A model generated the notes under the pieces. That model had not been told where the DNA came from. It made no database searches and saw nothing but the letters and a program-made list of their open reading frames with translations. From assembly GCA_028281865.1 (NCBI GenBank), contig JANQJB010000017.1, forward strand, positions 1-64,000: a DNA stretch of 64,000 nucleotides. The letters are read 5' to 3'. The position numbers and the translations under genes are program-made. Positions within the stretch are counted from its first letter, which is position 1. Each line of letters begins with the position of its first letter. This document shows, in pieces, positions 43,444 to 52,316 of the stretch. The DNA comes from Marinagarivorans sp. Its GTDB lineage: Bacteria > Pseudomonadota > Gammaproteobacteria > Pseudomonadales > Cellvibrionaceae.

Positions 43444-45876
43444 ATGGAAATAGAAAAACGAGAATCTGAAGTTTCAACCTTACCTTTACTCCCTTTGCGT
43501 GATGTTGTCGTTTATCCCCACATGGTAATTCCGCTGTTTGTCGGACGATCCAAATCGATTTCTGCCCTTGAGCAGGCGATGTCTGAGGATAAGCAAGTAC
43601 TGTTGGTTGCGCAACGCCAGAGCGAGGTAGATGAGCCCAACCCAGAAGATCTTTATGAAGTTGGCACTGTTTCGCAAGTGTTGCAGTTACTTAAGCTCCC
43701 AGACGGCACTGTTAAAGTACTTGTTGAGGGACGCTCACGCGCAGCGATTAAAGCTTTTGATACGACGCGCGGATATTTTCAAGCGCACGTAGAAATATTT
43801 AATAGCGTCGACGATAGTCCGCGGGAAACGGAGGCGTTGGCTAAGTCTCTTTTAAGTCGTTTTGATCAATATGTGAACCTTAGTAAAAAAGTTCCTGTTG
43901 AGGTTCTTACTTCATTAAATGGTATTGATGAGCCTGGGCGCTTAGCCGATACCGTTGCCGCGCATATGACTTTAGAGCTTGCGCAAAAACAGGAAATTCT
44001 TGAGCAAATTAATGTCGCCGAGCGACTTGAGTCTTTGGTTTCCCTAATGGACGCAGAGGCCGATTTATTTAATGTAGAAAAACGCATTCGCGGACGTGTG
44101 AAAAAGCAAATGGAAAAAAGCCAGCGCGAATACTATTTAAATGAACAGATGAAAGCTATTCAAAAAGAATTGGGTGAAATTGGAGATGAACCCAGTGAAA
44201 TGGAAGAGCTTGAACAAAAAATTGAAGCGGCGGGAATGCCGAGCGAAGCTGAAAAGAAAACACGTTCGGAACTTAACAAGTTAAAAATGATGTCGCCGAT
44301 GTCGGCTGAGGCATCAGTGGTGCGCTCTTATATTGATTGGATGGTGAATGTTCCTTGGAAAAAAAGAAGTAAAGTCCGTCACGATCTGAAAAAGGCCGAA
44401 GAGATTTTGGAAGCAGATCACTATGGCTTAGAAGAGGTGAAAGAACGCATACTTGAATATTTGGCGGTACAAAAGCGTGTTAAAAAAGTAAAGGGCGCAG
44501 TGTTGTGCCTTGTCGGCCCTCCTGGGGTAGGTAAGACTTCTTTGGGTGAGTCAATTGCGCGGGCAACGAACCGTAAATTTGTGCGCATGGCCCTTGGGGG
44601 GGTGCGCGATGAAGCAGAGATTCGTGGGCACCGCCGCACTTACATAGGCTCTTTGCCAGGTAAACTTGTGCAAAAAATGGCGAAAGTGGGGGTGAAAAAT
44701 CCATTATTTTTGCTTGATGAAATTGACAAAATGGGTATGGATCATCGCGGCGATCCGGCTTCTGCATTGCTTGAAGTTCTGGACCCGGAACAAAACTCGA
44801 CTTTCAATGACCATTATCTCGAAGTCGATTACGATCTTTCTGATGTCATGTTTGTGTGCACCTCAAATAGCATGAATATTCCAGGGCCTTTGTTGGATCG
44901 TCTCGAAGTAATTCGCATACCCGGTTACACGGAAGACGAAAAATTAAAAATTGCAATGCGTTATTTAATACCGAAGCAAATGTCGCATAACGGATTGAAA
45001 AAGGAAGAAATTGCCATATCTGAAAACTCTATACGAGATATTATTCGTTATTACACGCGTGAAGCGGGTGTGCGAGGTCTCGATAGAGAAATTGCCAAAG
45101 TATGTCGCAAAGTTGTGACGCAGCATGTGAAGGGCAAAGATAATTTGAAAGCTGCAAGTAATAAAACCAAGATTGCGACCAAATCATTAGAGAATATTTT
45201 AGGCGTTAAGAAATTTGATTTCGGACGGGCTGAAGAAAAAAATCAGGTGGGTCAAGTTACAGGCCTTGCCTGGACGCAAGTAGGCGGTGAGCTTTTAACA
45301 ATTGAAGCTTCTGCGGTGAAAGGTAAGGGAAGAATGATAAAAACTGGGTCACTCGGTGATGTAATGCAGGAATCTATTCAGGCTGCGATTACCGTTGTGC
45401 GCTCTCGTTCGCAAGTTCTGGGAATACCACCGGATTACCACGAAAAACATGATTTACATATACATGTGCCCGAAGGTGCCACGCCGAAGGATGGGCCTTC
45501 AGCCGGTATTGCAATGTGTACTGCACTGGTATCGTGTTACACCGAAATTCCTGTGCGCGCAGACGTTGCGATGACAGGGGAAATCACACTTAGGGGTGAG
45601 GTACTTAAAATTGGGGGCTTAAAAGAAAAGCTTCTTGCCGCGCGTCGTGGTGGAATAAAAACTGTATTAATTCCGTCCGATAACGAACCGGATTTACGTG
45701 AAATTCCCGACAATATTACATCCGAACTTGAGATCTGCCCGGTAAAATGGATAGACGAGGTTTTGGAAATTGCTCTCCAAAATTCTCCAACGGCCTACAC
45801 GGATGAAGAATATGAGGCCTTGGAGGCAAAAGCGTTTGAGCGACCTGTGGGTGAAAACCGGCCGAGCACCCACTGA
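43444..45876 (+). CDS. lon: ATP-dependent protease La (Lon)
   Basis: An 810-residue homohexameric cytoplasmic protease for misfolded and regulatory proteins. Domain order: N-terminal substrate-binding domain (residues ~13-205, starting LPLLPLRDVVVYPHMVIPL), a coiled-coil region, AAA+ ATPase with Walker A GPPGVGKTS and Walker B LFLLDEIDKMG, and C-terminal S16 peptidase domain with catalytic Ser in TPKDGPSAGIAM and Lys in LKEKLLAARRGGI-type context (GLKEKLLAA). Its length is close to the usual 780-810. Transcription likely starts from a heat-shock promoter at 43337-43364. Confidence 0.97.
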   Translation: MEIEKRESEVSTLPLLPLRDVVVYPHMVIPLFVGRSKSISALEQAMSEDKQVLLVAQRQSEVDEPNPEDLYEVGTVSQVLQLLKLPDGTVKVLVEGRSRAAIKAFDTTRGYFQAHVEIFNSVDDSPRETEALAKSLLSRFDQYVNLSKKVPVEVLTSLNGIDEPGRLADTVAAHMTLELAQKQEILEQINVAERLESLVSLMDAEADLFNVEKRIRGRVKKQMEKSQREYYLNEQMKAIQKELGEIGDEPSEMEELEQKIEAAGMPSEAEKKTRSELNKLKMMSPMSAEASVVRSYIDWMVNVPWKKRSKVRHDLKKAEEILEADHYGLEEVKERILEYLAVQKRVKKVKGAVLCLVGPPGVGKTSLGESIARATNRKFVRMALGGVRDEAEIRGHRRTYIGSLPGKLVQKMAKVGVKNPLFLLDEIDKMGMDHRGDPASALLEVLDPEQNSTFNDHYLEVDYDLSDVMFVCTSNSMNIPGPLLDRLEVIRIPGYTEDEKLKIAMRYLIPKQMSHNGLKKEEIAISENSIRDIIRYYTREAGVRGLDREIAKVCRKVVTQHVKGKDNLKAASNKTKIATKSLENILGVKKFDFGRAEEKNQVGQVTGLAWTQVGGELLTIEASAVKGKGRMIKTGSLGDVMQESIQAAITVVRSRSQVLGIPPDYHEKHDLHIHVPEGATPKDGPSAGIAMCTALVSCYTEIPVRADVAMTGEITLRGEVLKIGGLKEKLLAARRGGIKTVLIPSDNEPDLREIPDNITSELEICPVKWIDEVLEIALQNSPTAYTDEEYEALEAKAFERPVGENRPSTH

Positions 45877-45943
45877 TTTTTACCTATTTTTGATCAGAGT
45901 TTGATCATTCGCTGTAAACAATGGGTTTTATTCAACTCTGTCC

Positions 45944-45972
45944 TTGACCGACTAGTTTGCAATTGGTATAAA
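45944..45972 (+). promoter_or_regulatory. sigma-70 promoter of hupB
   Basis: TTGACC at 45944-45949, exactly 17 bases, then TATAAA at 45967-45972: a near-consensus housekeeping promoter. The predicted leader to the hupB start is ~140 nt, which leaves room for post-transcriptional control. Confidence 0.75.
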
Positions 45973-46117
45973 TCGCAATCCGTTGTATTTAGGGAGTGCG
46001 CCAGTCTTGCTTAGCTTTCTGGGGCAGTTCGCAGCCGGTGGTTCAAGCTGTGAAAACTGGTGTACAACAGAGTACTTTTAGACAAAGAATTTTTTAAATA
46101 ATAAGAGGGTTTATATT

Positions 46118-46390
46118 GTGAATAAATCTGAGCTTATAGAAGCTATTGCCGCCTCGGCGGATATCTCCAAAGCGGCTGCGGGAAGAGCTCTTGATGCTGT
46201 TACAGATTCCATTGCCAACGCCTTGAAAGAAGGAGATCAAGTCTCCCTGGTGGGGTTTGGAACTTTTGTTGTCAAAGAGAGAGCTGCGCGCACTGGCCGC
46301 AACCCTCAAACTGGCCAGCCGATAGAAATTGCAGCAGCAAAAATCCCTTCATTTAAAGCCGGGAAAGCACTTAAAGACGCAGTAAACTGA
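46118..46390 (+). CDS. hupB: DNA-binding protein HU-beta
   Basis: A 90-residue nucleoid protein that bends and compacts DNA as a dimer. It starts with GTG, preceded by AAGAGGG. It has the family's full pattern: N-terminal helices [20 protein letters not shown], the saddle strands [26 protein letters not shown] with the conserved Pro of RNPQTG at the tip of the DNA-binding arm, and the C-terminal [16 protein letters not shown]. It is in the standard position downstream of lon. Confidence 0.97.
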   Translation: MNKSELIEAIAASADISKAAAGRALDAVTDSIANALKEGDQVSLVGFGTFVVKERAARTGRNPQTGQPIEIAAAKIPSFKAGKALKDAVN

Positions 46391-46826
46391 TTTTATTCAC
46401 GAGTACAGACAGTTTCTTCTTAAACAGACTCTAAGTAAAATTTTAATTGATAGCAGCAACATATTTTTATAGTGCCGTAGATATTCGATAGACACTTTTT
46501 TAAAAATCGCCGTCAAGAAATAATAGAATCCGATTTAAGAGTGTTTTTGTTAAAGAAAAATTGACAGAAATATTTCGGCATATAGAGCAAAATAAATTAT
46601 TGCTTGAGCTTGCCTTAGATACTGGGTATTAGCGAAAATCAAAAAAGATTTTTACCTTAGTTGTTGAAAACTTTGATACAGAAAGGGCGCAGTTGTTGCG
46701 CCCTTTTTTTACTTGTTATGTCGTGGAAACACTTCAGCATTTCGTAATTCATTGAGAATATAATGTATTGCTGTCCCAGCGTATTGAGGTGCTGGGTATT
46801 AATTGAGGCATTTTTAGGAGTCATCA
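46391..46826. other. 436-bp spacer between hupB and ppiD
   Basis: A/T-rich spacer. It contains the terminator at 46682-46710 and, after it, TATAAT at ~46757 as a possible -10 element for ppiD without a convincing -35 at normal spacing. Between 46391 and 46680 no gene or stable RNA fold is evident. Confidence 0.4.
46682..46710 (+). terminator. rho-independent terminator, distal to hupB
   Basis: AAAGGGCGC (46682-46690) pairs with GCGCCCTTT (46698-46706) around a 7-base loop and is followed by further T residues. It lies ~290 bases after the hupB stop, so hupB mRNA would have a long 3' region. Confidence 0.85.
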
Positions 46827-48704
46827 ATGCTACAAAGTATACGCGAAAGCTTAAAAGGACCTGTGGCCTACATCGTCATTGCCGTTATCGTGGGGTCAAT
46901 GGTTTTATTTGGTGTTGAGTCACTTTTCATCAATTCGGCTGTAGGAACAAATGTTGGGAAGGTTAATGGCGAGGATGTGAGCGAGGTCGAGCTCTATCGT
47001 GCGATGACTATTCAAAAAATTAACATGCAACAACAGTTTCAGTTAAGCCCCGACGACGAGCGCCTGCAAGATGAAAACCTCCGAGAACCGACACTGCAAT
47101 CAGTCATGCAGCGCAAGGCTATACTGCAGGTTGCCCGCCAAGGCGGAATGGCGGCCGATTCTGCCACCGTAAAGCAGGATCTTATCGAGGCTTTTACACG
47201 CGATGGCGAGCTTGATCGTGAATCGATGAATGATTACATGCGAAGATTTGCTTATACGCCCGCTACCTTTACGCAAGCTGAGTCGGATAATTATATTTTG
47301 CGCCAGCTCGTAAATGGATTGTCATCTTCGTCATTTATCACGCAGAAGGACTTGGAATTATACGCTTCTATGGCGGGACAAAAGCGCTCATTCTATAGTC
47401 TTACGCTTCCTAAGGCTGATGTAGAAAAAGAAATTCAAGTCACTGACGACGATGTCAAACTTCACTTTGAGGAAAACCCTGATCGGTATATGGAAGAGGA
47501 GAAAGTTAGTGTCGAATATATTGAAATTTCGACCGACCGCTATCTAAGTAGTCAGACTGTTCCGGAAGATGACATTCTCACCGAATATGAACGACAAACG
47601 GCGGAGTTCGAGAGCTCTACAGAATATGAAATTGCTCATATACTGATAGAAGATAAAGAGAGTGAAGCAGAAAAAACGCGCATTATTTCTGAATTAAAAA
47701 CGAAGCTTGCAGACGGTGATGATTTTGCCCAATTAGCAAAAGAATATTCCGATGACCTCGGATCAAAAAATGTGGGCGGAAGTCTCGGTACTATGAACGA
47801 AGATGTGTTACCAGAGGAGCTTGTGGACGCGGTTAAACTTCTCTCAGAAAATGAGGTTTCGGGACCAGTAAACACGGACGCGGGAACACATTTTGTAAAA
47901 CTTGTTTCAAAGAAAGAGGTATTGCCACCAACTTTTGAGGAGCGAAAAGAAGCGATTGCTGCAGTACTTAAGGAGTCAGCGGCGGCGGAGGAGTTTTTAA
48001 AAAATAAAGACTTATTAGATGAGCTAACGTTCGGTGCCGAAAACCTTGAAGATGCGGCTCGTACACTCGGTGTAGAGATCCAAACATCCGAGCTTTTCTC
48101 ACGTGCTGGTGGAACTGGAATAACAGCAAACGAAGCAGTCTACACGGCGGCTTTTGGCAAGGAAGTTAAAGAGGACAAAGTGATTAGTCCGGTTTTGGAT
48201 TTACCTAATGATAAAGCTGTTGTCATACGCCTCAAGGAGCATCAGCCCGAGCGCATAAAAGCATTTGATACCGTTAAGGAAGGTATTAAAACTCAACTTA
48301 GGAATCAGCAAATAAATGATATGCTTACGGCGAAGGCGGACTTATTAATAGGCTTTTTAAATGCAGGTGGTGATGCTGAAGCTCTCGCTGAAGGGCATAA
48401 GGCAAAATTTGAGAGCCATGAAGCGCTAGAGCGTACGTCTGTTAAAGCAAACCGCTTGATTGTGAACAAAGCGTTTACGATGCCACGTCCAAGCGATGAG
48501 GTGACTACCGTGTTTGATTTTGTTGAGCTTCCTAATGGCGATTTGTCAGTTGTCGGCTTGACTAAGGTAATCGAAGGACAAAAAGATTCTTTGGAAGATG
48601 CTCAGTTAAACGCTATGCAAGCGCAACTCAAACAACAATTAGGTGCTGAAGAATATTCCGCATTTGAGAAATCGATCATCAGCAAAGCGAAATTCACTAA
48701 TTGA
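46827..48704 (+). CDS. ppiD: periplasmic folding factor PpiD (SurA-N/parvulin type)
   Basis: A 625-residue inner-membrane-anchored chaperone located near the Sec translocon. One N-terminal helix (about residues 13-33: AYIVIAVIVGSMVLFGVESL) is followed by a SurA-N-like chaperone domain, a parvulin domain (residues ~265-360: EYEIAHILIEDKESEAEK, DGDDFAQLAKEYSDDLGSKN, GGSLGTMNEDVLPEELVDA) and a C-terminal helical part. AGGAG lies 7 bases before the start. The 3' end overlaps the convergent murI gene by 8 bases. Confidence 0.95.
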   Translation: MLQSIRESLKGPVAYIVIAVIVGSMVLFGVESLFINSAVGTNVGKVNGEDVSEVELYRAMTIQKINMQQQFQLSPDDERLQDENLREPTLQSVMQRKAILQVARQGGMAADSATVKQDLIEAFTRDGELDRESMNDYMRRFAYTPATFTQAESDNYILRQLVNGLSSSSFITQKDLELYASMAGQKRSFYSLTLPKADVEKEIQVTDDDVKLHFEENPDRYMEEEKVSVEYIEISTDRYLSSQTVPEDDILTEYERQTAEFESSTEYEIAHILIEDKESEAEKTRIISELKTKLADGDDFAQLAKEYSDDLGSKNVGGSLGTMNEDVLPEELVDAVKLLSENEVSGPVNTDAGTHFVKLVSKKEVLPPTFEERKEAIAAVLKESAAAEEFLKNKDLLDELTFGAENLEDAARTLGVEIQTSELFSRAGGTGITANEAVYTAAFGKEVKEDKVISPVLDLPNDKAVVIRLKEHQPERIKAFDTVKEGIKTQLRNQQINDMLTAKADLLIGFLNAGGDAEALAEGHKAKFESHEALERTSVKANRLIVNKAFTMPRPSDEVTTVFDFVELPNGDLSVVGLTKVIEGQKDSLEDAQLNAMQAQLKQQLGAEEYSAFEKSIISKAKFTN

Positions 48705-49509
48705 AATTGACTGCTAATGTACTAATTTCTATTTTAGTACTTAAATAGCTTTCAATTTGTGTTTTACTTGCTGATGTTAAGTTTTGCTGTTTAGTGAAGT
48801 ATAAGGTAACACCAGCGTAGGGCGCTGTTTCTTTCTGCTCGAAATTAGCGCTTGTTTCTGTCAATAATTGCTTTACGCGTCTTGCAATGGCTTCACCGGA
48901 ATCAATCAATGTGATTCTCGGCGTAATCATTTCCGAAATTTCTTCTTTTAATAACGGAAAATGGGTGCAAGCAAGTACGATTTTGTCGGGCAATTCGTCT
49001 TCAAACAACGCCAACAATTCTTTTAGTTCTGTCAATAGCAAGGGTTTATCTACGCTACAGTTTTTTATTTTTTCTTCTGCGATTTCAACAAGTTTACTGC
49101 TTCCATAGGTTTCCACCTGGCAGTCATTTGCAAATTCATTTATCAGCTTAGTAAGGTATGCACTTGCGCTGGTGACGGGGGTAGCTAATATTCCAATACG
49201 TTTATTTTCTGATTGAAGTGCGGCTGGCTTGATTGCAGGCACGACACCCACAAACGTACATTGGAACTGCTGCCTAAGTTGGTTAAGGCACACTGTGCTT
49301 GCTGTATTGCAGGCGATGACAACTATCTCGGGCTTTATGGTTTTGATTGCTACGCGAATAACGGACTCGACACGGTCTATTAGTTCGTGGCTTTGTTTGA
49401 ATCCGTAGGGAAAAGCATGGTTGTCAGCAACAAAAAAAGCGTTTACTTTGGGTAGGCGATATAATATTTCTTTTAAAACTGTTAAGCCGCCAAAGCCAGA
49501 ATCAAACAC
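48697..49509 (-). CDS. murI: glutamate racemase
   Basis: Supplies D-glutamate for peptidoglycan. Both catalytic Cys are present (VVIACNTAS near residue 65 and IVLACTHFPLL near 180), as are the opening DSGFGGLTV and the RITLIDSGEAIARR end. The start is unusual. GTG at 49509 is the only standard start, yet homologous sequence continues in frame upstream as SPTILVFDSG, matching the first strand of MurI, up to a stop codon with no ATG, GTG or TTG. An ATT at 49536 (after TTGGAA) could be the true start and would overlap the end of the upstream gene. The gene runs on from the beta-barrel gene and overlaps ppiD by 8 bases at its end. Confidence 0.88.
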   Translation of the reverse strand: MFDSGFGGLTVLKEILYRLPKVNAFFVADNHAFPYGFKQSHELIDRVESVIRVAIKTIKPEIVVIACNTASTVCLNQLRQQFQCTFVGVVPAIKPAALQSENKRIGILATPVTSASAYLTKLINEFANDCQVETYGSSKLVEIAEEKIKNCSVDKPLLLTELKELLALFEDELPDKIVLACTHFPLLKEEISEMITPRITLIDSGEAIARRVKQLLTETSANFEQKETAPYAGVTLYFTKQQNLTSASKTQIESYLSTKIEISTLAVNFN

Positions 49510-49528
49510 TAATATTGTAGGTGAACTG

Positions 49529-50776
49529 TTAATAATAGTATTCCAATGTCAACGAAAAATAGTCGGCATTCTCAATAAACGTCAATGGGTCCTCGATTGC
49601 TTTGCTTTCAAATAAACGTGCATCGACGATTACTTTAAACCGATCGCCCAGACGACGACTCGCTTCGATAAATGCTAGATGGCTGCCATCGTAATCCAAA
49701 TCATGGGCGTAGCCCAACAATAATTCTGTATTCTGTACGTCGTTGGGCGTAAAACGCGCGCCTATAAAGACATCATTTTGTAAGCTCGACTCGGTTGCTC
49801 TAGCTCGGTTATCGTAGTTATATTCAACCAAAAAACCAAGGTCTGTCGGACCATCGTTAATGGCATAAAAAGTATATTCAAACCCTACCGTAACAGCGCT
49901 GAATGCTTCCAGGCTATCTTCTCGATAGATGCTTTCGAGTTTTAGCAACCAAGCTTCGATTGTTGCTTGAACGCTAATGCCAGTTTGGCTGATTTGGTCG
50001 TAAAAAGGCAGAAGAATAGCTTCGCCATTTACGTCTACTGTAGGAATCGCTTTGGGTTCGCGATTGGTCCCCTCAAAATAAGATAGCCCAATATCAAAAT
50101 AGCTAATGAACTGATTGTAATATAGGGCGACATCAACATGTTTTTCTTCAGCTCCCGATTCAAAACGCGAGTCGTCGTTTGTAAAAGCAATAGGTCCAGC
50201 AAGCGGGTTTTCCTGGCCCGGAAACAGGCGTTCGCGGAAATACGGCAAAACGAAAAAATCTAAATTGCCCCAGCTTTGTGCAGTGGTTATTTTTAGCATT
50301 GGTTGCCCAAGCTTTTGTTCTCCATCTGCGGATTCGACAAGATCAGTTTGATTGATAATATCAATAAGGTGATTTGATTCCGTTACACCCCAAAATACTT
50401 TTCCTACGCCAGCTGAAAATTCCCAATTACCGCTTGTCCTCGTTATTAGAAACTCACGTATATCTGCGTGAGTGCGCTCATCATCGTTATCGTCGTAGCG
50501 AGCGAAAAGTCGCATTGCAAGTTCAGTGCTGCCTGCTTTTGACGACCAATACCATTGCGGTTCACTGGCAAAAGATGGTACGTAAGTATCGTCTGACGTA
50601 AAGTATCGATTTTCAAACGTGAAATTGCCTTGTTGATCCCAGTCGGCATGCAATGATGAAGAAAATAGCCATATGATCGCTAGTGTGAGATAAGCAGACC
50701 ATCTGGAAAGAAATAGTTTGAACAAACATCTCAATGTAAAAATGAATGATGGATAAAAACGATTGGAAGCTTGCAT
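49529..50776 (-). CDS. DUF1302-like outer-membrane beta-barrel protein
   Basis: The 415-residue product has a long N-terminus with a signal segment (about residues 25-44, cut near LHA) and then alternating amphipathic strands ending in the aromatic C-terminus SLTLEYYY, a typical outer-membrane barrel end. The segment SAGVGKVFWGVTESNHLIDIINQTDLVES resembles, in pieces, the DUF1302 pattern (GRQxxxWGES...DVINPQDL). DUF1302 proteins commonly neighbour RND transporters of the MMPL/HpnN type, and that is the case here: the gene is last in an RND / LolA-like / TetR / barrel series. Its stop overlaps the likely murI start region. Confidence 0.65.
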   Translation of the reverse strand: MQASNRFYPSFIFTLRCLFKLFLSRWSAYLTLAIIWLFSSSLHADWDQQGNFTFENRYFTSDDTYVPSFASEPQWYWSSKAGSTELAMRLFARYDDNDDERTHADIREFLITRTSGNWEFSAGVGKVFWGVTESNHLIDIINQTDLVESADGEQKLGQPMLKITTAQSWGNLDFFVLPYFRERLFPGQENPLAGPIAFTNDDSRFESGAEEKHVDVALYYNQFISYFDIGLSYFEGTNREPKAIPTVDVNGEAILLPFYDQISQTGISVQATIEAWLLKLESIYREDSLEAFSAVTVGFEYTFYAINDGPTDLGFLVEYNYDNRARATESSLQNDVFIGARFTPNDVQNTELLLGYAHDLDYDGSHLAFIEASRRLGDRFKVIVDARLFESKAIEDPLTFIENADYFSLTLEYYY

Positions 50777-50859
50777 AGCAATATACTCGCACAGCGATGG
50801 AATTTAATAACCCTTGTTATCAATGTGAATAAAGTTGTGAAGGTGTTTAACGCTAACAC

Positions 50860-51471
50860 TTACGCGCGAAGGCTTTCAATGTAATCGCAAAGTGTACTAA
50901 TAAGGTCGTGTAGAACTTCTCTAGATTGCAGGCACTTAACAGTACCAAGTATGCCTTCGTGGGCGCTTATAATGAACATCGTTATTTTATCGCAGTCAAT
51001 GTCGGCTTTCACCATACCTTTTTTTTGTCCAGTTTTTAACGAAGTAGAAACGCTTTCGTGCCATGATTCATAAATTTTACTGAGGCGTTCTTTAAAACCT
51101 TCGTCGAGCCCACTCATTTCTTGTGCTAAATTATTTAGCGGACAACCTTGTATTATTTCCTCGTCAGTAATATTTTCGCACATTTCTTTTAATATAAAAC
51201 AAATTGCATCAATAGGATCTTCGAATTGACGCATACGCGATTCTATTTGCTCTTTAGAGTGTTCGTATAAAATCTCATCTATTATCGCGTATGCTAGTGC
51301 AATTTTGTTAGGAAAGTGGTGATATAGGGCTCCTTTAGCGAGCCCTGTAGCTTTTAGAACAGCTTCAATTCGCATGCCTTGATAGCCATTCTGATACATC
51401 TCAGAAAAACCCGCGAGTAAAATCTTATCACGGTTAGAAGCGCTCGGATATTGATCAACTATATATTGCAT
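50860..51471 (-). CDS. TetR/AcrR-family repressor
   Basis: A 203-residue regulator with the N-terminal helix-turn-helix in ILLAGFSEMYQNGYQGMRIEAVLKATGLAKGALYHHFPNKIALAYAII-type order (key pieces: GYQGMRIEAVLKATGLAKG and LYHHFPNK), followed by an all-helical ligand domain. It lies within the RND operon. Two palindromes over the operon promoter at 54835-54882 have the spacing and sequence style (GACC...GGTC) of TetR operators, so autorepression of the whole operon is the simplest model. The ligand is unknown. Confidence 0.88.
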   Translation of the reverse strand: MQYIVDQYPSASNRDKILLAGFSEMYQNGYQGMRIEAVLKATGLAKGALYHHFPNKIALAYAIIDEILYEHSKEQIESRMRQFEDPIDAICFILKEMCENITDEEIIQGCPLNNLAQEMSGLDEGFKERLSKIYESWHESVSTSLKTGQKKGMVKADIDCDKITMFIISAHEGILGTVKCLQSREVLHDLISTLCDYIESLRA

Positions 51472-51505
51472 AGTGCGTCTATAATTCTAAGCTTGTAGGG
51501 CCGTA

Positions 51506-52300
51506 TTACCGCGCTCTTTTTAACGCATTTTGAGTAAAATCTTTTTCAGATAAACCAGAATTAAACACATAATTTTTCCAAAGCAATTGAGTTGATTTGC
51601 CTGTTTGATGATTGACCACCTCGAAACTGTCAGCACGCCAAAATTTATCCAGGTATTTCTGATAGCCTGAGAAACGCAAAGTTTTTAATAAATCACCTTT
51701 GCGATCATAAAAGTCGGTTTTCTCAGGCCGATATTCGTTTTTATGAATCCAAGCTTCTTGGTGTGTATATCCAGAGTGTTTATACTGAGGGTAGAACTTT
51801 ACGACATAACACGGTTCACCGTCCAATTCCTCTTCACGCAAAAACTCGTATTTAAATTTTTCAATTTCAAAAGAAGCCATATCTTCAAAAGCAATTTCGC
51901 TCCCTAGAAAGGGGCCTGATTTGTTGCTCGAGGAAATTCGCTTAACGCGTTTTAACGCGGGCAGAAAAAGCCATTGCTGGTCCGGCTTAAGAGCATGTGA
52001 AAAAGATAGAAATGCTGTGCCTTTTACGTCGCGTGGTTCATGGAAAACGGACAGAGATTTGTCGCCGTCACCCTCAATTTCCAGCGTTTTAATTTCTAAT
52101 GAACGTTCGCTGACAGCGCCCTTGCGATTTTTGAGATACATACTAATTGAGGAGGATACATCGCCCCAACCTCGATCGCGTTTCTCCATTTCAATGGCAA
52201 TTTCTAAGCCTTTTTGCTCAGCTGTTTTATTAGCAAACACATCAGCAACTGATAGGTTTAAAAAAAGTATTAGCGCGCACGCTTTATAAAAAATATTCAT
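51506..52300 (-). CDS. LolA-like outer-membrane lipoprotein-sorting protein
   Basis: The frame is open to 52390, but the ATG at 52300 has GGAG seven bases upstream and gives a signal peptide (MNIFYKACALILFLNLSVAD, cut near VFA), so it is preferred (264 residues). It matches the LolA-like family encoded beside RND exporters: RDRGWGDVSSSISMYLKN, FLSFSHALKPDQQWLFLPALKRVKRISSSNKSGPFLGSE-type region (pieces: DQQWLFLPALKRVKRISS, GPFLGSEIAFEDM) and AWIHKNEYRPEKTDFYDRKG. These periplasmic half-barrels are thought to pass lipids between membranes. It begins 16 bases after the RND gene. Confidence 0.8.
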   Translation of the reverse strand: MNIFYKACALILFLNLSVADVFANKTAEQKGLEIAIEMEKRDRGWGDVSSSISMYLKNRKGAVSERSLEIKTLEIEGDGDKSLSVFHEPRDVKGTAFLSFSHALKPDQQWLFLPALKRVKRISSSNKSGPFLGSEIAFEDMASFEIEKFKYEFLREEELDGEPCYVVKFYPQYKHSGYTHQEAWIHKNEYRPEKTDFYDRKGDLLKTLRFSGYQKYLDKFWRADSFEVVNHQTGKSTQLLWKNYVFNSGLSEKDFTQNALKRAR

Positions 52301-52316
52301 TAACATACTCCTAAAT

